A stretch of DNA of 64,000 nucleotides. Source: Actinobacillus seminis. GTDB lineage: Bacteria; Pseudomonadota; Gammaproteobacteria; Enterobacterales; Pasteurellaceae. The position numbers were made by a program, and so were the translations under genes. Shown one piece after another: positions 38,194-48,942 of this stretch. Position 1 is the stretch's first letter. Each line of letters starts with the position of its first letter. The stretch is taken from assembly GCF_002263215.1 (NCBI RefSeq), contig NZ_NLFK01000001.1:391094-455093 (forward strand), given 5' to 3'. The notes under the pieces are model-generated. The model was not told the origin of the DNA and ran no database searches. It saw nothing but the letters and a program-made list of their open reading frames with translations.

Positions 38194-39642
38194 TTACGCC
38201 ACATTTATACACAGATATTTCATTTCGAGAAATTCATCCAAGCCCTGGCGTCCGCCCTCACGTCCCAATCCGGATTGTTTTACGCCGCCAAAAGGTGCCA
38301 CTTCGGAGGAAACTAAACCTTCATTAATGCCCACAATTCCTGCTTCCAACGCTTCGCTCACCCGCCAAATACGTTGATGATTTTCCGTATATAAATACGC
38401 CGCCAGACCAAACTCGCTATCATTTGCCATAGCAATTGCCTCTGCTTCATGATCAAACGGAATCAATGGCGCCAGCGGTGCAAAGGTTTCTTCATGGCAA
38501 ACCAACATATCTTGTGTTACATTTTCCAATACCGTTGGTTCAAAAAAAGTACCGCCTAAAGCATGACGTTTTCCGCCTTGCGTCACTACCGCACCGCGAC
38601 TGACCGCATCTGCAATATGTTGCTCAATTTTCAATACTGCATTTTCCGTGATCAACGGACCGATATTGCTTTCCGGCAAAGTAAAATCGCCCACAGAAAA
38701 TGACCGCACTTTTTGCGCCAATCGATCAGCAAAAGCGCGATAAATACCACGTTGCACATAAATTCGATTAGTACAAATGCATGTTTGACCGGAATTTCTG
38801 AATTTAGAAGCAACTACACCATCAACCGCTTTCTCTAAATCTGCATCATCAAACACCAATGATGGCGCATTACCGCCTAATTCCAAACTCACTTTTTTCA
38901 CGCTGCCCGCACATTGTGCCATCAGCAATCTTCCTACCTTCGTCGAGCCGGTAAACGTCAAGGCGCGCACATCCGGATGCGAAGTCAACACTGCACCAAC
39001 CTCTTGCGCCTGATCTGTCGGCAGCACGTTAAACACGCCTTGCGGAATGCCGGCTTGATGCCCCAATTCGGCTAATGCTAATGCTGATAACGGAGTTTCC
39101 GGCGCAGGTTTAATGACAACACTACAACCTACCGCCAATGCTGGGGCAGCTTTGCGCGTAATCATTGCATTCGGGAAATTCCAAGGCGTAATCGCTGCCA
39201 CTACACCAATTGGCTGTCTCACCGCCAATAATCGGCGCCCATCACGATCTTGCGGAATAATCTCGCCATAAGCGCGCTTGGCTTCTTCTGCGAACCACTC
39301 AATAAAACTGGCACCATAAGCAATTTCGCCGCGTGCCTCTGCCAGCGGTTTTCCTTGCTCCAAACTTAATAAATACGCCAATTCTTCTTGATGTTGCATG
39401 ATCAAAGCAAACCATTTTTGCAAAATTTTTGACCGCGCTTTTGCTGTCAAGGCTTTCCAATCTTGCTGCGCCACTTTCGCCGCTTGAATGGCTGCTTGGG
39501 TTTCTTCCACACCACAACTGGCAACTTGCGCAATAACTTGCCGGTTTGCCGGATTAAATACTGTAAAAGTGCGGTTATTTTTTGCCGAAATAAATGCGCC
39601 ATTAATGTAGGCTTGTGTACGTAATAATGTGAAATCTACCAT
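38194..39642 (-). CDS. gabD: Succinate-semialdehyde dehydrogenase (NAD(P)+)
   Basis: Aldehyde dehydrogenase that oxidises succinate semialdehyde to succinate in GABA and related breakdown. It has 482 residues, the GabD length. Key motifs are ITPWNFPNAMITRKAAPALA near 150, the general base in SLELGGNAPSLVFDDADL near 255, and the catalytic cysteine in NSGQTCICTNRIYV near 288. The ending GGVKQSGLGREGGRQGLDEF is typical. No gabT or gabP lies next to it, so the physiological substrate could be another short semialdehyde. Confidence 0.92.
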   Translation of the reverse strand: MVDFTLLRTQAYINGAFISAKNNRTFTVFNPANRQVIAQVASCGVEETQAAIQAAKVAQQDWKALTAKARSKILQKWFALIMQHQEELAYLLSLEQGKPLAEARGEIAYGASFIEWFAEEAKRAYGEIIPQDRDGRRLLAVRQPIGVVAAITPWNFPNAMITRKAAPALAVGCSVVIKPAPETPLSALALAELGHQAGIPQGVFNVLPTDQAQEVGAVLTSHPDVRALTFTGSTKVGRLLMAQCAGSVKKVSLELGGNAPSLVFDDADLEKAVDGVVASKFRNSGQTCICTNRIYVQRGIYRAFADRLAQKVRSFSVGDFTLPESNIGPLITENAVLKIEQHIADAVSRGAVVTQGGKRHALGGTFFEPTVLENVTQDMLVCHEETFAPLAPLIPFDHEAEAIAMANDSEFGLAAYLYTENHQRIWRVSEALEAGIVGINEGLVSSEVAPFGGVKQSGLGREGGRQGLDEFLEMKYLCINVA

Positions 39643-39838
39643 ACTTTGTTTACCTCAAATACTATTCAATCAATTTATTCAGAACCTATTTCCTTTTTTA
39701 ACATACTACAATCCGCTCAAAAGATACAGTGACTTTCTTTTTTCTAGGAATAATTCTTACACCCTATTAAGAATAAACTTTATCACTATTTAGGACTATT
39801 TTTAATTTTGTATTATATTTTAAATGAATGCTAATATA

Positions 39839-39852
39839 TTGATTTTAATCAA
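39839..39852 (+). promoter_or_regulatory. FNR-type box upstream of glpT
   Basis: TTGATTTTAATCAA is an exact match to the FNR consensus TTGAT-N4-ATCAA. A -10-like TATACT at 39886-39891 puts the box about 50 bp upstream of transcription. The E. coli glp genes for anaerobic growth respond to FNR. The rest of the 327-bp gap is AT-rich; I see no gene in it. Confidence 0.75.
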
Positions 39853-39969
39853 GAAAATAACATTGTTCAGCGTTCTTCCTGATTATATACTCACCTTGTC
39901 TTATCGCATTTTTTGATAATGACTTCATCATAAAATTAAGACTAAACAAGAATAATTTAGGAGAACATT

Positions 39970-41297
39970 ATGTTTTCATTTTTAAAAGCCTCCCCTCCTA
40001 CAAAGAGGATGGATGATGCATTAGTTGATGTAGAATATAAAAAATTACGCTGAAAAGTATTTGCCGGGGTATTCATTGGATACGCAGCTTATTACTTAAT
40101 ACGTAAAAACTTCTCACTCGCCATCCCTTATTTAATTGACGAGTATGGATTTACTAAAGCGGATCTGGGGATGGTCGGTGTGGCGTTATCGCTTGCTTAC
40201 GGTTTCAGTAAATTCATCATGGGAAACGTTTCCGACAGAAGTAACCCCAAATATTTTATTACTATCGGTTTGCTGGGATCTGCCCTTGTCAGCTTAATTT
40301 TCGGTTTAGTTCCCGGTGTTCTTGCGTCTATTCCGTTCATGATAATTTTAGCTGCCTTAAATGGTTGGTTTCAAGGTATGGGCTATCCACCGGGTGCGAA
40401 AACCATGACGAACTGGTTCTCCGTCTCCGAGCGTGGGGTTTGGTGGAGTTGGTGGAATGTGTCACACAATATCGTGGCGGATTAATCGGACCATTAGCTA
40501 TCCTTGGTTTATCCGTTTTTGGCGTATGGCAATCTTTATTCTACTTACCAGCACTTATCGCCATTGTACTAGCCTTAATCATGTTCTGGCTAATGAGAGA
40601 TACACCGGAATCACAAGGCTTGCCACCGGTAGATGAATGGAAAGGGGAAAAAGTGATTGAGAAAGTGGAATCCGCACACACGTTATCCTCAAAAGATATT
40701 TTCTTCAAATATATTATTCATAACAAATTTCTATGGGCAATCGCCATTGCAAACGTCTTTGTTTACTTCATTCGCTATGGAATTATCGACTGGGCACCAA
40801 CTTACTTAAAAGAAGTGAAGCATTTTACTGTGGATAAACAAAGCTGGGCTTATTTCTTATATGAATACGCCGGTATCTTCGGAATGCTCGCCAGCGGTTA
40901 TTTAAGTGATAAAGTATTTAAAGGTCACCGCGCCCCACCAATGTTATTCTTCCTGGTTGGTGTATTAATTGCCATTATTATTTACTGGAAAAACCCAGCG
41001 GGTAATCCGTTAGTGGATAATATTTGTCTAGTGGCAATCGGTTTTTTAATCTACGGACCGGTGATGATGATTGGTTTACAAGCTGCGGATTTAATTCCTC
41101 GCGTAGCAACCGGAACCGCAACGGGATTAACCGGCTTATTCGGCTATCTTCTCGGTTCTGCCAGTGCCGGTTGGGTCATGGGTAAATTAGTTGACTTATA
41201 CGGATGGGACGGCGGTTTTTATGCATTAATCGCATCCTGCTTCCTCGGCTTCGGGTTTATTGCTTTTACCCTATTACATAAACCGATCAGAGGTTAA
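39970..41297 (+). pseudogene. glpT: Glycerol-3-phosphate transporter, interrupted by a stop and a frameshift
   Basis: MFS antiporter exchanging glycerol-3-phosphate for phosphate. From ATG 39970 the protein reads well against E. coli GlpT, but codon 28 is TGA (40051-40053) where the family has tryptophan after the LR pair. It continues AGVFIGYAAYYLIRKNFSLA and GNVSDRSNPKYF. Near 40473 a single G is missing. Restoring it turns HNIVAD-stop into HNIGGGLIGPLAIL, after which the frame is open to 41297 (NVFVYFIRYGIIDWAPTYLK, NPAGNP, GLFGYLLGS). Both lesions are small, so it may be newly dead or the sequence may contain errors. The upstream FNR box and downstream terminator are intact. Confidence 0.9.
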
Positions 41298-41320
41298 CCG
41301 ATTAAATGAAAATATAAAAA

Positions 41321-41345
41321 AGAGCTGATGATAATCAGCTCTTTT
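41321..41345. terminator. Terminator between glpT and yfgM
   Basis: AGAGCTGAT-GATA-ATCAGCTCT followed by TTTC on the plus strand and TTTTT on the minus strand; it serves both converging genes. Confidence 0.85.
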
Positions 41346-41359
41346 CTTTAGCACGAAAA

Positions 41360-41971
41360 CTATAAATTATTTAACCGCACTTGAATTAATTGCCGTTCCA
41401 ATTGATCAGCCTTAGTAAGTGCCGCTTCAAAACTGGCTTTCGCTCCGGTTTTATCGCCTTTTGCCGCAAAAATATCACCGGTCAATAAATTTTTGCGACT
41501 ATCCCAACTGCTGCCTTTCACTGATTTCAAGGTTTCCAATGCCGCATCAAAAGATTGCAATTGGAATTGCACCGTCGCCAAACGCAACGCCGCAAGCGAA
41601 GTTAAAACCTCATCAGAAGATTCGCTCATGGCTTGTTTCAACGCACTTTCCGCCGCAGAAAAATCGTTATTTTCCACCGCACTTTTCGCACGCTCAAAAA
41701 GCGCTAACACCGCATAAGCAGTTTTACTGTTATCTTTCGCAAATTGTTCCAACTGCGCATTTTTCGCCTCACCTTTTTCCGTGCCATAAATTAATTGATC
41801 ATATTGTGCAGAAAGCAGCTGAATTTGTCCGGCTTGATAATTCTGCCAATATTTCCAACCAAACACACCTGCAAACACCAGCACCACAATCGCAATGATG
41901 GATTTATAATTCTCATTCCACCACGCCTTTATGTCATTAATTTCCTGTTCTTCTTCAATGGTATAAGCCAT
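41360..41971 (-). CDS. yfgM: YfgM, ancillary SecYEG translocon subunit (TPR)
   Basis: Membrane-anchored protein that works with PpiD at the Sec translocon to hand proteins to periplasmic chaperones. It has 203 residues. A short cytoplasmic N-terminus (MAYTIEEEQEINDIKAWWNE) is followed by one membrane span (IIAIVVLVFAGVFGWKYW), then periplasmic TPR-like helices. It lies 12 bp after hisS on the same strand, as in E. coli. bamB, which follows yfgM in E. coli, is not here. Confidence 0.93.
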   Translation of the reverse strand: MAYTIEEEQEINDIKAWWNENYKSIIAIVVLVFAGVFGWKYWQNYQAGQIQLLSAQYDQLIYGTEKGEAKNAQLEQFAKDNSKTAYAVLALFERAKSAVENNDFSAAESALKQAMSESSDEVLTSLAALRLATVQFQLQSFDAALETLKSVKGSSWDSRKNLLTGDIFAAKGDKTGAKASFEAALTKADQLERQLIQVRLNNL

Positions 41972-41983
41972 ATTGTTCCCCTT

Positions 41984-43258
41984 TTAATTAAAAACTTGAC
42001 TAAGATGTGCCACAATATCATCCAGCGCTACGAATTGCTGTTCGACGCCGGCTAATAAATCTTTGACAATCACTTGCCCTTGCGCTACTTCACTTTCGCC
42101 AATTACTAACGCAATTTTTGCTGCATTTTTATCTGCACGCTTAAACTGTTTTTTAAAATTACCCCCGCTACAATGAACCATAGTACGTAAATGTGGCAAT
42201 GCTGTCCGCACTCTTTCTGCTAACTGAAATGCCGGCAATGTCGTATTTTCACCTGCATAAATTACATAAATATCTACCGATCTCGGCAACTCAATTTGGT
42301 GATTGACTTCCTGCACGAGCAAAACCAAACGTTCCAGCCCCATTGCAAAACCAACCCCGTTAGTTGCATGCCCTCCAAGTTGTTCCACTAAGCTGTCATA
42401 ACGCCCGCCTCCACAAACTGTTCCTTGCGCACCAAGTGCGGAAGTTACCCATTCAAATACCGTATCATTATAGTAATCTAAACCACGCACCAATTTGGGG
42501 TTGACTTCATACTGAATACCCATAGCATCCAATAATGCACACACTCGGGAAAAATGCTCACGACTGTCGTTATCCAAATAATCCAACAGTTTTGGCGCAT
42601 CATTTAAGACCTTTTGCAACACTTCATTTTTACTGTCTAAAATCCGCAGCGGATTTTTTATTAATCGTTCTTTTTCCTCTTCGCTAAGTAAATCAAGGTG
42701 TTGTGCTAAAAATGCCACTAATGCTGTACGATAATTTTGACGTGCTTGTAAAGAACCAATAGAGTTAAGTTGTAAAGTCACATGCTCAAAAATGCCCAAT
42801 TCCTTCCACAACCGTGCGGTTAACAATATTAACTCCACATCAATTTCAGGGTTGGCAATACCGAAAATCTCCACACCAACTTGGTGAAATTGGCGGTAAC
42901 GCCCTTTTTGTGGACGTTCATGGCGGAACATAGGGCCTAAATACCAAAAACGTTGTTCGTTATTATAAATCCAACCGTGTTCAATCGCGGCGCGTACACA
43001 ACCGGCAGTCCCTTCCGGACGTAAGGTCAATTGCTCATCATTATCCCAGAAAGTATACATCTCTTTTGACACTACATCGGTCACTTCACCGATGGCTCGC
43101 GCAAATAATGGCGTACTCTCCACAATCGGCATACGTACTTCCGAATAGCCATAATTTTGTAAAACCGACCGCACTTTTCCTTCCACCCATTGCCACAACG
43201 GACTTTCGGTCGGAGAACAGTCATTCATTCCTCGAATTGCTTGAATTGTTTTTGCCAC
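41984..43258 (-). CDS. hisS: Histidyl-tRNA synthetase
   Basis: Class II aminoacyl-tRNA synthetase of 424 residues. It shows motif 2 [18 protein letters not shown] near 81, the histidine loops [16 protein letters not shown] near 258 and [15 protein letters not shown] near 284, and motif 3 [12 protein letters not shown] near 312. A C-terminal anticodon-binding domain follows. It sits between ispG and yfgM in the conserved order. Confidence 0.97.
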   Translation of the reverse strand: MAKTIQAIRGMNDCSPTESPLWQWVEGKVRSVLQNYGYSEVRMPIVESTPLFARAIGEVTDVVSKEMYTFWDNDEQLTLRPEGTAGCVRAAIEHGWIYNNEQRFWYLGPMFRHERPQKGRYRQFHQVGVEIFGIANPEIDVELILLTARLWKELGIFEHVTLQLNSIGSLQARQNYRTALVAFLAQHLDLLSEEEKERLIKNPLRILDSKNEVLQKVLNDAPKLLDYLDNDSREHFSRVCALLDAMGIQYEVNPKLVRGLDYYNDTVFEWVTSALGAQGTVCGGGRYDSLVEQLGGHATNGVGFAMGLERLVLLVQEVNHQIELPRSVDIYVIYAGENTTLPAFQLAERVRTALPHLRTMVHCSGGNFKKQFKRADKNAAKIALVIGESEVAQGQVIVKDLLAGVEQQFVALDDIVAHLSQVFN

Positions 43259-43295
43259 GCTTTTTTTCCTATTTCTACCGGCTGTTAATAATACA

Positions 43296-44402
43296 TTAAA
43301 TAATCCGATTTTTCGGATCTTGTTGTGCTACTTTAGCACGAATTTTCGCTTCTAATTGATTAATCAAATCATCATTATCAAAGCGTTCCCGTTGGCGTTC
43401 GCCATTTAAATAAAAACCACTTTTTTTATTTCCACCGGTCACCCCCAAATCAGAGACCAATGCCTCGCCCGGCCCGTTGACCACACAACCGATAATCGAT
43501 ACATCCATTGGCGTAATAATATCATCTAAGCGTTGTTCAAGCGTATTAACCGTACCAATAACATCAAACTCTTGACGAGAACAGGTTGGGCAAGCGATAA
43601 AATTAATCCCGCGCGAACGAATACGCAGCGATTTTAAAATATCAAAGCCAACTTTAATTTCCTCCACGGGATCTGCTGCCAACGATACGCGCAACGTATC
43701 GCCGATACCTTCGGCTAAAAGCATCCCCAAACCGACCGCACTTTTCACCGCGCCCGCGCGCGCACCGCCTGCTTCCGTAATTCCCAAATGCAACGGTTGC
43801 TTAATGGCTTTCGCCAGCAAACGATAACTTTCTACAGCCAAAAATACATCCGAAGCTTTCACGCTCACTTTAAATTGATCAAAGTTCAAGCGATCTAAAA
43901 TTTCCACATGACGTAATGCACTTTCCAACAAAGCTTCCGGTGTCGGCTCGCCATATTTCTCTTGTAAATCTTTTTCTAACGAACCTGCATTCACCCCAAT
44001 TCGAATCGGAATATTTTTATCTTTCGCGCAATCCACCACCGCACGAATACGATCTTCGCGCCCAATATTGCCGGGGTTAATACGCAAACAATCCACACCA
44101 TATTCCGCAACTTTTAGCGCAATACGATAATCAAAATGAATATCCGCTACTAAAGGCACTTTCACTTGTTGTTTAATCAATTTGAAGGCTTCCGCGGCAT
44201 CCATGGTTGGAACAGAAACACGAACAATATCTGCACCTACACGCTCTAATGCCTTAATTTGCACCACGGTCGCTTCCACATCTGTGGTTCTCGTATTGGT
44301 CATGGATTGTACCGCAATCGGCGCATCTCCGCCGACAGGGACGTTACCCACATAAATTTTTGTCGATTGACGACGTTGAATAGTTGGTTTAAATGATGAC
44401 AT
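43296..44402 (-). CDS. ispG: 4-hydroxy-3-methylbut-2-enyl diphosphate synthase
   Basis: [4Fe-4S] enzyme of the MEP isoprenoid pathway. It has 368 residues. The TIM-barrel N-terminal part shows [20 protein letters not shown] and [14 protein letters not shown]. The cluster ligands are in [13 protein letters not shown] and [13 protein letters not shown]. dxr, an earlier step of the same pathway, is also in this window (61866-63074). It depends on the isc system for its cluster. Six bases separate it from rodZ upstream. Confidence 0.97.
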   Translation of the reverse strand: MSSFKPTIQRRQSTKIYVGNVPVGGDAPIAVQSMTNTRTTDVEATVVQIKALERVGADIVRVSVPTMDAAEAFKLIKQQVKVPLVADIHFDYRIALKVAEYGVDCLRINPGNIGREDRIRAVVDCAKDKNIPIRIGVNAGSLEKDLQEKYGEPTPEALLESALRHVEILDRLNFDQFKVSVKASDVFLAVESYRLLAKAIKQPLHLGITEAGGARAGAVKSAVGLGMLLAEGIGDTLRVSLAADPVEEIKVGFDILKSLRIRSRGINFIACPTCSRQEFDVIGTVNTLEQRLDDIITPMDVSIIGCVVNGPGEALVSDLGVTGGNKKSGFYLNGERQRERFDNDDLINQLEAKIRAKVAQQDPKNRII

Positions 44403-44407
44403 AATCT

Positions 44408-45445
44408 TTATTGCAATTTAAATCTCGCTACACGCCCATCCACTTTTAACGGATAAGCCTCACCTTTGTAAGTAATTTTAACATTACCCGGCGCACCAAT
44501 AATTAAAGAATATGGCGCCCCTTTGTTAAAGGTTAAAATTTCACCTTGTTTATATTCTTTTTGTGCTAATACTTTGCGGTTTGTATCATGTACACTAATC
44601 CAACAGCTCGCGCCCGTCACTTCAATCACTAAATCGCCACTGATCACCGGTGTTGCTTGCACCGTTTTAATCGCATTATTCCCCGTCATTTTCTCCATTT
44701 CGGATTGTAACGCTCGGGTAGAGGTTGCCGGCATAATAAACTCACCCACAGCATTATTCGTGCTTGTATCTGTCGCTTTCGCTATGCTCATATTGTCACT
44801 TGCTGCCGGTAAATTCGTCATATCAGCATTTGCATTTTCGTTCGTGGCATTTGTCGTCATATCACCTACCACATTAGTTATATTTTGTTCTGTCGGTTTA
44901 TCTAATATCGCTTCTGCTACCGGAGCAGCTGCCGGCACATCAACAGACACAGAAGCAGGTTCATTAGATTGTGTATAGGTTTGTACAAAATTTTCCCGTT
45001 CTTGATTGGATTGTTGGTAGTTTTCCCACCACCAAAGCGCGGTCATCCCCGCCACCACTAAAATTACCAAAATAGTAATATAGCCTACCCAACGATGACT
45101 ATGAAAAGAGTATTGATTAACTGATTTCGTCGCTAGACTGTTTTTTGCCAAATCGTTATGCACGGTATCGCTTAACCCCGCGACCACAGATTCCCATTCC
45201 GCAGCTGGCAAATGTAAAAATTTAGCATAACAACGAATATAGCCTTTCATAAAGGTTGCCGGAATGGATTTATGAGAAAATTCATTATTTTCAAGATGAG
45301 CTAAAATTGTCGGGCGTAAATTAATTTCTTTTGCTACATCATCAAAAGACAGTTGCAATGCTTCGCGTGCCTGACGAAAACGCTCGCCTAAATTAAGTTC
45401 GCCGGTTATTTCGATTTGTTCCTGATTGGTTTTTAAATTCGTCAT
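44408..45445 (-). CDS. rodZ: Cytoskeleton protein RodZ
   Basis: Links MreB to the cell-wall elongation machinery. It has 345 residues. A cytoplasmic helix-turn-helix at about 17-85 ([20 protein letters not shown]) binds MreB. A single membrane span lies near 121-142 ([16 protein letters not shown]). A periplasmic linker rich in T, N and A follows, then the C-terminal DUF4115 domain ([19 protein letters not shown]). Same position relative to ispG as in E. coli. Confidence 0.95.
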   Translation of the reverse strand: MTNLKTNQEQIEITGELNLGERFRQAREALQLSFDDVAKEINLRPTILAHLENNEFSHKSIPATFMKGYIRCYAKFLHLPAAEWESVVAGLSDTVHNDLAKNSLATKSVNQYSFHSHRWVGYITILVILVVAGMTALWWWENYQQSNQERENFVQTYTQSNEPASVSVDVPAAAPVAEAILDKPTEQNITNVVGDMTTNATNENANADMTNLPAASDNMSIAKATDTSTNNAVGEFIMPATSTRALQSEMEKMTGNNAIKTVQATPVISGDLVIEVTGASCWISVHDTNRKVLAQKEYKQGEILTFNKGAPYSLIIGAPGNVKITYKGEAYPLKVDGRVARFKLQ

Positions 45446-45581
45446 AATTTCTACGGGTTAGATTGCTTTTATTGGAAAGTAGAGTTTAAAGTCGTAAGCT
45501 CGGTTTTGCAACAGTTATTGCTGTGAATATAGAAAATAAAACTACCCCAAAAACAAAATACGCGAAATCATTACCGCACTT

Positions 45582-46106
45582 TTATTGCATTTGACGCAAA
45601 CTTGCCACACGCTGTGGAGAAACTTTCTCTAATAAAGCAAGATATTGCTGAAAACGGGGCATATCTTGTGCCGATAATGCACAAAGTGCAATATTTTCGT
45701 AGGTTTCCGCTTGATGATAATAATTCGGTGTATCTAAGGCAGATTGAAATTGCTGATACGCCTCGTCAAAACGCCCATGAGAACACAAAAACGTACCGTA
45801 ATTATTAAAGGTATCCCCTTGCTTTTTATCTAATTGAATTGCAGCTTGATAGGATTGTTCGGCTTGTTCAACTTCACCTTGCATTTGGTGATAATATGCC
45901 AATGCTGAATGCACTAAATAATACTCCGGCGCATAGCTTAAGGCTCTATCCAAATTTAATTTGGCGTGGCTAACTTGCTGCTGTGCCAAATAGCCCAGCC
46001 CCAACTCAACGCGTGCTTTCGCTGCTTCTTGTTTATCAAAATCTTGCTGTGGTGCTTGTGACACACAAGCCGCTAATAAAAAAGGAAAAAACCAAAATTG
46101 AACCAT
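45582..46106 (-). CDS. pilW: Type IV pilus biogenesis/stability lipoprotein PilW (PilF-like), TPR
   Basis: Outer-membrane lipoprotein that assists PilQ secretin assembly in type IV pilus systems. The open frame from ATG 46106 gives 174 residues with a lipobox LLAAC at 10-14 and TPR repeats (ALAYYHQMQGEVEQAEQSY, NNYGTFLCSHGRFDEAYQQF). That start has no ribosome site and its signal peptide is very short. An ATG at 46126 has a strong GGAGG site and encodes MQRRYFKWFNFGFFLF, then loses frame one base short of LLAAC, next to two T6 runs. The real gene probably starts at 46126 with one T missing here. Pasteurellaceae use type IV pili in DNA uptake. Confidence 0.85.
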   Translation of the reverse strand: MVQFWFFPFLLAACVSQAPQQDFDKQEAAKARVELGLGYLAQQQVSHAKLNLDRALSYAPEYYLVHSALAYYHQMQGEVEQAEQSYQAAIQLDKKQGDTFNNYGTFLCSHGRFDEAYQQFQSALDTPNYYHQAETYENIALCALSAQDMPRFQQYLALLEKVSPQRVASLRQMQ

Positions 46107-46150
46107 TTGAAATAACGTCGTTGCATTTTGCCTCCTTCATTTTCGATTTA

Positions 46151-47266
46151 TTATTGCACGTTAACCGTAATCGCCTGTCCAAATTGTTTTTTCTGTGCAG
46201 TGCGTTTGGTACGATCAATCACCTCACCTGCCAATTGCCCACAAGCGGCATCAATATCGTCGCCGCGCGTTTTACGCACAATCACGGTAAATCCATATTC
46301 CATCAAGGTTTTCTGGAAGCGATCAATACGCGTATTGGAACTTTTCGCATAAGGTGCTTGCGGGAACGGGTTCCACGGAATTAAATTGATTTTGCACGGC
46401 GTATTTTTCAACACTTCCGCTAATTGGTGTGCGTGTTCAACGCTCTCATTTACGTGATCCAACATCACATATTCAATAGTCACTTTACCATGATTCGCAT
46501 TGGAAACACTTAAATAACGATTAACCGAATCAATCAACATTTTAATATTATATTTTTTATTGATCGGTACAATTTCATTACGCAATTCATCATTCGGCGC
46601 GTGCAAAGAAATCGCCAAGGCGACATCAATCATTTCGCTTAATTTATCCAATGCCGGTACCACGCCGGAAGTAGAAAGGGTCACACGACGTTTGGATAAT
46701 CCATATGCAAAATCATCTAACATAATCTCCATTGCCGGTACCACATTTGCCACATTCAGTAAGGGCTCCCCCATACCCATCATCACCACATTGGTAATCG
46801 GACGCACTCCGGTCACGCCAAAATTACCAATAATTTTTGACGCACGCCATACTTGCCCGATAATTTCCGAAACCGTAAGATTACGGTTAAACCCTTGCTG
46901 CGCGGTGGAGCAAAAAGTACAAGCCAAAGCGCATCCCACTTGCGAAGAAACACATAACGTCGCACGATCCTCTTCCGGAATATACACAGTTTCCACCTGT
47001 TGATCCCCTACTTGCATCGCCCATTTGATCGTTCCGTCCGCCGAACGTTGCTCGACCGCCACTTCCGGCGCTTTAATTTCCGCAACCGCTTTCAGTTTTT
47101 CACGCAATACTTTGTTAATATTGGTCATATTGTCAAAATTATCTTCACCGAAATGGTAAATCCATTTGACTAATTGATCGGCGCGAAATGGTTTTTCCCC
47201 AAGTTCTTTAAAAAACTCGCGCATTTGTTGGCGAGTTAAATTCATTAAATTAGTTTTCGTCGACAT
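46151..47266 (-). CDS. rlmN: Dual-specificity 23S rRNA/tRNA adenine-C2 methyltransferase
   Basis: Radical-SAM enzyme that makes m2A2503 in 23S rRNA and m2A37 in some tRNAs. It has 371 residues. The [4Fe-4S] motif is [19 protein letters not shown] (CxxxCxxC) near 120. [16 protein letters not shown] binds AdoMet, and the catalytic cysteine that later carries the methyl lies in [13 protein letters not shown] near the C-terminus. It lies just upstream of pilW, as in many Gammaproteobacteria. Confidence 0.97.
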   Translation of the reverse strand: MSTKTNLMNLTRQQMREFFKELGEKPFRADQLVKWIYHFGEDNFDNMTNINKVLREKLKAVAEIKAPEVAVEQRSADGTIKWAMQVGDQQVETVYIPEEDRATLCVSSQVGCALACTFCSTAQQGFNRNLTVSEIIGQVWRASKIIGNFGVTGVRPITNVVMMGMGEPLLNVANVVPAMEIMLDDFAYGLSKRRVTLSTSGVVPALDKLSEMIDVALAISLHAPNDELRNEIVPINKKYNIKMLIDSVNRYLSVSNANHGKVTIEYVMLDHVNESVEHAHQLAEVLKNTPCKINLIPWNPFPQAPYAKSSNTRIDRFQKTLMEYGFTVIVRKTRGDDIDAACGQLAGEVIDRTKRTAQKKQFGQAITVNVQ

Positions 47267-47392
47267 ACTTCAGCCTCGTTATTACACCTTGTGGCATGGA
47301 TGATAAATCAGATAAAAATAGGCTGCGATTGTACTGGTTTCACTCCGATTAATCTAGATGTTTTCTTCAGTTTAGCAAAACAAAAGAAAAAA

Positions 47393-47443
47393 TCACCGCA
47401 CTTTTTTGCGATCCGGATCGCTAAATCCGAAAAAAGTGCGGTC
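47393..47443 (-). terminator. Inverted-USS terminator of perM with a nested palindrome
   Basis: ACCGCACTTTTTT (47395-47407) faces AAAAAAGTGCGGT (47430-47442) around GCGATCCGGATCGC (47408-47421), itself a perfect 14-bp palindrome. It follows the perM stop on the minus strand. Confidence 0.85.
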
Positions 47444-47465
47444 AATTTTAAGCACATTTTATTGC

Positions 47466-48574
47466 TCATTTTTGTCTACGGGTTTTCGTTTTTTCTAACG
47501 GAATATCAGCGTTAGTACTGTCCGCAAAATGCACCTCGCTAACATCACCTAACAACGCGGCGTATTTTATAGTAGATTCATCCGCTTCAAGCGCGATTTT
47601 AAATACCATGGTCAAAGGAACCGATAACAACATCCCCACCGTCCCCAACAACCACCCCCAAAATAGCAAGGATAAAAATACAATCAGCGTAGATAACCCC
47701 AAAGTACGCCCCATCATACGCGGCTCCAAAATATTGCCGAACACCATATTAATCACCAACACGCCGGCGGCTGTCACAAGTCCTGCACCAAACCCGTTTA
47801 ACAATAGCGCTTGCACAATAATCGGTACCGCGGCAATGATTGAGCCAATATTGGGTATATAATTCAACAAAAAGCTAAGCGTTGCCCACAAAATCGCATA
47901 TTGTACCCCGGCGATTTTAAGCAAAATCCAAATCGCGATCCCCGTCATTAAACTGGTCACGGTTTTCACTCCCAAATAGCTAATGACACCTTGTAAAATG
48001 CGATTGAGATAGCGTTCTTCACGCACTACATCTTGATTATTTTGACTCAACGCTAATGCCAATTTGTACTTGATAGTCGGCGCCTCCAATAACATAAAAA
48101 TCACCACCAACAGCAGCACAAAAACATTCGTTACTACGCCGGAAAAACCTAACAAAACACGACTGACAAACTCCATCAATACACTCGGATCGAAATATTC
48201 CATCACGCTTTCGCGCGAAATATTTATCGGCAAATGAAACCGCTGCGCCAACGCCAAAATATCGGAAATCCGCTCGTTTAACAATATACGATATTGCGGA
48301 ATGGATTGCGTAAATTCGCGTACTGTGCTGTTAATTAAACCGAGCAAAAAGAAAAAGATAATCAAAATAAACACCAATAATAAGGTTATCGCCAACCAAT
48401 GCGGCACCTTGCGATCGGTCATAAATTTAATTGTCGGCGAACAAATAATCGCAATAAATAACGACAATAAAAACGGAACGACAACCTCGCCCGCCAATTT
48501 CACCCCAGCAAGAATAACAACCATTGCAGCAATGGCAACCAGCGTTCCGGTCACAGAAGAAGATTTTGTCATCA

Positions 48575-48575
<1 letters not shown>
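47466..48575 (-). CDS. perM: AI-2E family transporter (PerM/YdiK-like)
   Basis: Membrane protein of the autoinducer-2-exporter-like family. It has 369 residues with about eight spans, including VAIAAMVVILAGVKLAGEVV and LLLVVIFMLLEAP. The family signature is near 235-260 (WATLSFLLNYIPNIGSIIAA) and GNILEPRMMGRTLGLSTLIV near 285. Substrates differ across the family; some members export AI-2, others are linked to Na+/H+ exchange, so any tie to luxS in this window is speculation. It overlaps the glnB stop by one base and is probably co-transcribed. Confidence 0.88.
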
Positions 48576-48913
<338 letters not shown>

Positions 48914-48933
48914 CTAAAACTCCTGTTTTTTTG

Positions 48934-48942
48934 ACCGCACTT
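48934..48942 (-). repeat. DNA uptake signal sequence
   Basis: ACCGCACTT ending right at the mog stop (48943), in the mog-glnB gap. Confidence 0.8.
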
